DNA from: Cubamyces lactineus
Taxonomy: Eukaryota > Basidiomycota > Agaricomycetes > Polyporales > Polyporaceae
Length of the DNA stretch: 64,000 nt
Direction of reading: 5' to 3'
Assembly (NCBI GenBank): GCA_022376465.1
Contig: JACDTU010000002.1
Location: forward strand, 2,170,001 to 2,234,000
The notes beneath the pieces were generated by a model that saw nothing but the letters and a program-made list of their open reading frames with translations, ran no database searches and had not been told where the DNA came from. Position numbers and translations under genes: made by a program. Below, piece after piece: positions 61,207 through 64,000 of this stretch. Each line of letters starts with the position of its first letter. Positions within the stretch are counted from its first letter, which is position 1.

Positions 61207-62659
61207 ATGTCTCAAAACGCACCATCCGTCCCAAAGCTATTCCAACCTGTCACCGTCGGCGATGTGACGCTTGCTCATCGTGTCGTTCTTGCACCGCTCA
61301 CGCGCTGCCGCGCCAATAGCCAACATGTCCACGGCGATCTAGCCATAGAGTATTACTCCCAGCGCGCATCTGTGCCAGGGACGCTGCTTATCACCGAAGC
61401 AACATATATCGCACCACACTCTGTTGGTCATTTCCTCGGCCCTAACATCCCAGGTGTCTGGAGTGATGAACAAGTCGCAGGGTGGAAGAAGGTAGGGATA
61501 CCATTCGTCAGCTAAGCGGAGTGTGAGAGCATACTGAGAGATATTTGGCAGGTCGTAGACGCGGTGCACGCAAAGGGATCTTACATATTCCTTCAAATAT
61601 GGGCGTTGGGCAGGGGCGCAGAGCTGGACGAGCTCAAGAAAGAGAACCCTGAATTCCGTTACGTTGCTCCTTCCGCCATTCCAGTCAAGAACAAGCCTAC
61701 ACCAGAAGCTCTCACAATTCTAGGTACGTCAGCCGTTTGTTTCCTCATGCCGCATCTAGGATAGCAATCCTGACCAATCTCAATTGCGAACACGCTGTGA
61801 CAGAGATTAAGGAGTATATCCAACTATACGCCAAGGCAGCGTCGAACGGAGTTCATCGAGCTGGTTTCGACGGCATCGAAATCCACGGAGCGAACGGATA
61901 CTTCGTCGACCAGTTCATTCAAGACGTGTCAAATCAGCGTACAGACGAGTACGGCGGCTCCATTGAGAACCGGTGTCGCTTTGCCCTCGAGGTTGTTGAA
62001 GCCGTGAGTAAAGAGATTGGAGTCAAGAAGACCGCAATTCGCCTTAGCCCATGGTCCAACTTCCAAGGTGAGTAACAGGCGCCCTGTACCCATATAGAGC
62101 CCAAGTAGCGTCGCTGAATCAGCGAGGTAGACATGCGCATGAAAGACCCGATCCCGACCTTCTCGTACCTGGTGACACGCCTCCGAGAGCTTTACCCTGA
62201 CCTGGCATATCTGCATGTCGTCGAGCCGGGGGTTGTGGGAGGCTGGGATGGCGAGCGAGGAGAGAACGACGTGAGCTACCGCCTTTCTTCTGTCCGGTTT
62301 GCTCCCAGATTTACTTCCGTATTAGTCCAATGACTTCATACGAGACATCTGGCTCCCTCGCCCGCTGATCAGCGCAGGCCGGTACACAAGAGAAACCGCG
62401 ATCGCGCGCGCGGAGAAGACAGGAGAGCTCATCGCATTCGGCCGTCCGTTCATATCCAACGTAAGGCAATACCTCGCAGTGTCGTCACGTCTATTCAATG
62501 CTCACCAAATGGTGACAGCCTGACCTCCCGCTGCGCTTGCGCGAGAACCTACCGCTCACGCCTTGGAATCGCGACGGGTACTATGTCCCTGCGGAACCGC
62601 GCGGATATATCGACTACCCATTCTTCGAGAAAGCAAGCATCAGGGAGACACGGCTATGA
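61207..62659 (+). CDS. Old Yellow Enzyme family NADPH dehydrogenase, copy 1
   Basis: An FMN-dependent ene-reductase of the Old Yellow Enzyme family, reducing activated C=C bonds with NADPH. I choose ATG 61207 ([20 protein letters not shown]) because it starts just before the first barrel strand. Then [19 protein letters not shown] with the FMN-contacting APLTR block, [70 protein letters not shown] (with the active-site His and Asn), [32 protein letters not shown], and [14 protein letters not shown]. It ends [20 protein letters not shown], then a region with [20 protein letters not shown] and [15 protein letters not shown] at TGA 62657-62659. Six or so introns. All substrate-site residues expected of the family are seen, including the HGAN motif. 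Confidence 0.95.
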
Positions 62660-63139
62660 CATACGTACGCCCGGAGGGAATGCAGGGGGTCCCGGTCTGA
62701 TAATCTTTCCCACTCGCAAGGAATATCTGTTGAAGACACGCGTTGAGATATCGAGCTCTAGATGCCGAGCGTCCCGGTGGAAATCGGACGCACGTCTTGC
62801 ATCATCGTGTCCCCGACCATGACCTATTATCGCTACCTGTAAGCCCAGTAGAAACACGTTGTGTTCTGTCTTCGTAATGTGCCATGTGGGCACGTCTGTG
62901 CCGCACCTCACAAGGAGTCATCGATCTTCTATCATTGGCTCCGTGATGGCCCATGGAGGGTGATGACCACCCGAACGCACCGGAGGCGGTGGATTATGGC
63001 CAACAGCTGTCGCGCGGCGAGAGCGCCACTGTGTTCAAACGGCATTCTAACCCCGGTCTGCCAAGAGCCTGAGAGAGTATTTGTATGTCGCAGTAGCAGC
63101 TCAAGACCATCAGAGGTGTCGCCAGTAACGAGCTTGAAG
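62660..63139. other. Intergenic between the two Old Yellow Enzyme genes
   Basis: 480 bases with the promoter of the second copy. I saw no clear duplication of the first copy's upstream region. Confidence 0.4.

Positions 63140-64000
<861 letters not shown>

Overview
The window is nuclear DNA from a filamentous basidiomycete, most likely an Agaricomycete. Nearly every gene is cut by many short GT-AG introns of about 45 to 70 bases. The proteins resemble fungal orthologues throughout. A seven-helix protein with the DUF6533-type motif, a family typical of mushroom-forming fungi, is also present. I found no rRNA, convincing tRNA, CRISPR array or intact transposon.

Layout, left to right: methylenetetrahydrofolate reductase (partial, minus), Ypt6/Rab6 (plus), Tap42 (minus), a very large POT1-like telomere protein (plus), an unknown membrane protein (minus), a heat-shock-factor-type regulator (plus), an F-box-like protein (minus), branched-chain 2-oxoacid dehydrogenase E1 beta (minus), a CreC/WDR20-type WD40 protein (plus), an oligopeptide transporter (minus), Lis1/Pac1 (minus), a Gfd2-like RNase-H-fold protein (minus), a YTH m6A reader (minus), mitochondrial TilS (plus), an Srp40/Nopp140 nucleolar protein (minus), lumazine synthase (plus), Gtr1/RagA (plus), the DUF6533-like protein (plus), a histidine phosphatase (plus), a PRXL2/AAED1-type thioredoxin-fold protein (minus), a Vcx1-type Ca2+/H+ exchanger (plus), Doa1/Ufd3 (minus), the meiotic HORMA protein Hop1 (minus), TRAPP subunit Trs23 (plus), a coiled-coil protein of unknown function (plus), and two tandem Old Yellow Enzymes (plus, the second cut by the window edge).

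The content is mainly conserved housekeeping genes: one-carbon, branched-chain and riboflavin metabolism, vesicle traffic, TOR signalling (Tap42 and Gtr1), ubiquitin handling (CreC and Doa1), RNA modification and telomere or meiotic chromosome biology. There is no gene cluster serving a single pathway. Genes are arranged largely as head-to-head pairs sharing 150 to 400 bases, with tail-to-tail ends between pairs.

The points most worth a second look are: a POT1-like protein of about 1,120 residues with apparent extra OB folds; a pair of microexons (17 and 9 bases) that together encode the CxxC site of the PRXL2-type protein; a GC-AG intron in TRS23; a DP[FW]TGASRY repeat in Doa1 whose first two copies are split by introns at the same Gly codon; and a possible C-terminal closure motif in Hop1. 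Exon boundaries were worked out by eye from splice signals, reading phase and family similarity, so coordinates given for CDS are outer limits (start codon to stop codon, introns included).
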